Of a stretch of DNA of 6,793 nt, positions 4,689 through 6,793 are shown in pieces (positions within the stretch are counted from its first letter, which is position 1; the number at the start of each line of letters is the position of its first letter). Below the pieces are notes generated by a model, which saw only the letters and a list, made by a program, of their open reading frames with translations, was not told the DNA's origin and ran no database searches. The DNA comes from an uncultured Eubacterium sp. Lineage in GTDB: Bacteria; Bacillota; Clostridia; Lachnospirales; Lachnospiraceae. Both the position numbers and the translations under genes were made by a program. Location: positions 1 to 6,793 of the forward strand of contig CAJUIH010000108.1 of assembly GCA_910586045.1 (NCBI GenBank), read 5' to 3'.

Positions 4689-6187
4689 ATGGAAGTGATT
4701 AAGATGAGGGTGTCTGGTGTGGAAAAATCCTTTCCCGGGGTGAAAGCATTAAGCAACATTGATTTTGCCGTACGAAAAGGTACGGTTCATGCGCTGTGCG
4801 GTGAAAACGGCGCAGGGAAATCGACCTTGATGAAAATCATCATGGGCTAGTACAAAGCGGACAAAGGACAGATTTATATTGACGAACAGCCGGTAGAAAT
4901 CAAAAATCCCATTCAGGCTATGGAATTGGGGGTTTCCATGATCGCGCAGGAACTAAATTATGTCCCGGAGCTGTCCATCGAAGAAAATTTGTTTTTGGGG
5001 CGCCTGCCGGTAAACCGTTTTGGTAAGGTAGACTGGAAAAAGGTACGCCGGGATGCGGTAAAATTTCTGGAAGAAGAGGGACTGCCGTATGCGCCTGCGC
5101 AGAAGTTAAAAACGCTGACCTGTCCGATATCCAGATGCTGGAAATTATTAAGGCAATTACGAATAACGCGCAGATCGTTATTATGGATGAACCGACATCT
5201 TCCATCACCGACCGGGAGGTGGCAAGGCTTTTTGATAAAATTGAACAGCTAAAGGCTAAGGGCGTGTCCATCATTTATATCTCGCATAAAATGGAAGAGG
5301 TTTTTAAGATCGCGGATGATATTTCCGTACTGCGGGACGGAGCCGTAGTGTCCACGGACCGTGCCTGCGACCTGGACTTGGATACCGTGATTTCCAGGAT
5401 GGTAGGCCGCAGGATCGATAATGTGTATCCAAAGGAAACGGTTGCGGTTGGCGAAAAAGTGTTGGAAGTCGAGCATTTTACACAGGAAGGCTTATTTGAA
5501 GATGTAAATTTCCATGTATCCAAGGGAGAAATCGTAGGGTTTGCCGGACTGGTCGGCGCGGGGCGCACCGAAACGATGCGCGCGGTATTTGGGCTGGACC
5601 ATCATGACAGCGGGACGGTAAAACTCCATGGACAGGTAACGGAGATTAAAAGCTCCCAGGACAGCATTGAAAATGGGCTTGTGATGCTTTCCGAAAGCCG
5701 CCGGGACGACGGAATTGTGCCGGTGCGCAGTATTCGCGAAAATGCGAGCCTGGCGTCGCTGAAAAACTTCATATTCGGCGGTTATACACACCGGAAAAAA
5801 GAAATCAGCGAAGTGCAGACGATGTTTCGCAAGATGAATGTAAAAGCGCCGTCGCTGGAGACGGAAATATCCAAGCTTTCCGGCGGAAACCAGCAGAAAG
5901 TGCTCCTGACCAGATGGATGCTCTGCAATCCGGACGTTATGATTTTGGATGAGCCGACCAGGGGAATTGATATCGGGGCCAAATTTGAGATTTATAAATT
6001 GATGACGGATATCGTAAAGGAACAGAAAGCTGTGATTATGGTATCGTCGGAACTGCCGGAACTGATCGGGATGTGTGACCGGATTTATATTATGTGCCAG
6101 GGCAGGATTACCGGATGCATCGGGCCGGAAGATTTTTCACAGGAAACGATTATGCGGTATGCCACAGGGGTCGCCACACACGGTTAG
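4689..6187 (+). pseudogene. Sugar ABC transporter double-ATPase (RbsA/MglA/XylG type), disrupted
   Basis: The cytoplasmic energising subunit of a CUT2-type sugar importer, with two fused nucleotide-binding domains. Its span (1499 bp, equal to about 500 codons after repairing one base) is the usual family length. The start has a strong AGGAGG-type site. Domain 1 shows Walker A GENGAGKST (38-46), the Q loop in MIAQELN and Walker B IVIMDEPTSSITD. Domain 2 shows the family's degenerate Walker A GLVGAGRTE, signature LSGGNQQKV and Walker B VMILDEPTRGID. Two lesions break it. A TAG at 4848-4850 follows codon 53, eight codons after Walker A, where the family continues as G-x-YKADKG. A one-base deletion near 5118-5123 then moves the reading from LKTLT to SDIQMLEI. 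The rest looks well preserved, so the damage is recent or is a sequencing error. An open frame from 5135 lacks the first Walker A and has no evident ribosome site. The permease follows 30 bases downstream. Confidence 0.88.
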
Positions 6188-6217
6188 CTGGGGTTAGTTG
6201 GAAAGGAGAGGTACCAT

Positions 6218-6793
6218 ATGAAAGCGAATCTGACGCATTATTTACAAAAATACAGTATTTATATCGTTTTAATTGTATTATTTATTGCCTGCAGCCTGAT
6301 CAGTCCTTATTTTTTGCAGAGCAACAATCTGATTAACGTATCCAGGCAGCTTTGCGTAGGGATTTTGATTGCCTATGGGGAGATGCTGCTTATTATCAGC
6401 GGGTTTTTGGATCTGTCCGTAGGTTCGGTATTGGCGCTTGCGGGTGTATTTTCCGTATCCGCTTACCAGCAGACACATTCGATGCTGGTAGCAGTAGCGG
6501 TAGCGGTTTTGGTAGGCGTGGTTTGTAACCTGATCAATGGGTTTTTCGTAGCGCAGTGCAATGTACCCGCGTTTATCGCAACCCTGGGCATGCAGATGGC
6601 AGCCAGAGGCGTGGCGCTTTATTATACGAACGGCCAGAATATTCTCCAGCTTGGGGATTTTGTAAAAATCGGACAGGGCACGGTAGGGCCGATCCCGGTT
6701 CCGGTGCTGATTGTCATCGTAATTACGATTGTGATCTGGTATATTATGAACAATACGAAATACGGGCGCGGGCTGTATGCGATCGGCGGAAGC
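6218..6793 (+). CDS. Sugar ABC transporter permease (RbsC/XylH type), partial at window end
   Basis: A membrane channel subunit that should pair with the ATPase just upstream. The ATG at 6218 follows GAAAGGAGAGG (6201-6211) by 6 bases. The frame is open for 192 codons to the edge; the family is usually about 310-340 residues. Hydrophobic helices begin at about 13-32 and 45-62. The family-typical stretch SGFLDLSVGSVLALAG (61-76) follows, then helices near 88-110, the conserved NVPAFIATLGM (115-125), and a helix near 160-177. The window ends in the cytoplasmic loop NTKYGRGLYAIGGS, which normally contacts the ATPase. No substrate-binding protein is seen; it may lie beyond the window. There are no lesions in the visible part. 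The sugar (pentose or hexose) cannot be told from this fragment. Confidence 0.93.
   Translation, partial: MKANLTHYLQKYSIYIVLIVLFIACSLISPYFLQSNNLINVSRQLCVGILIAYGEMLLIISGFLDLSVGSVLALAGVFSVSAYQQTHSMLVAVAVAVLVGVVCNLINGFFVAQCNVPAFIATLGMQMAARGVALYYTNGQNILQLGDFVKIGQGTVGPIPVPVLIVIVITIVIWYIMNNTKYGRGLYAIGGS

Noticed and set aside
4848..4850. TAG as a reassigned sense codon (for example pyrrolysine or glutamine)
   Set aside because: TAG is the natural stop of the response regulator, small membrane protein, kinase and ATPase frames here, and a second lesion exists downstream.
5106..5123. Programmed -1 frameshift at the A-rich stretch near 5108-5112
   Set aside because: The bases do not form a proper X XXY YYZ heptamer in the zero frame. 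The family has no known frameshift here, and the upstream amber codon would already stop translation.
1..6793. CRISPR array, tRNA or rRNA genes
   Set aside because: No regularly spaced repeats and no tRNA- or rRNA-like stretches were seen on either strand.

Overview
The window looks like chromosomal DNA of a Clostridia-type Firmicute, most likely Lachnospiraceae-like. The evidence is strong AGGAGG-type ribosome binding sites, AT-rich intergenic regions, a LytTR/GHKL two-component pair, and a ROK repressor divergent from a ribose/xylose-type sugar ABC transporter. No species can be named from the sequence alone.

Left block (1-3169): a LytTR response regulator (371-1099), a small unrecognised membrane protein (1214-1768) and a GHKL sensor histidine kinase (1826-3112) form a co-directional, probably co-transcribed signalling unit. 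It has an extended -10 promoter at 294-320. The unit sits between two arms of a 50-bp inverted repeat (1-50 and 3120-3169, 49 of 50 matching). No recombinase or transposase gene lies between the arms. A strong rho-independent terminator (3234-3287) lies just outside the right arm. No AgrB/AgrD-like gene is visible, so the input signal is unknown.

Right block (3302-6793): a ROK-family repressor (3302-4414, minus strand) diverges from a sugar-import operon on the plus strand. That operon begins with a RbsA/MglA/XylG-type double ATPase and continues into a RbsC-type permease cut by the window end. The shared intergenic region carries two perfect 21-bp copies of a palindromic operator candidate, 53 bp apart. 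One lies in the predicted promoter of the repressor gene and the other in a predicted promoter facing the transporter. This suggests the ROK protein represses both itself and the transporter and is relieved by a sugar ligand. The ATPase gene is broken twice, by an in-frame amber codon at 4848 and a one-base deletion near 5120. As sequenced the transporter should not work, although the permease reading frame stays open.

The most notable structure not explained by ordinary genes is the long inverted repeat around the whole two-component operon. It could be an invertible segment or the ends of a non-autonomous mobile unit. Next come the twin operators and the unusual middle gene of the signalling operon.
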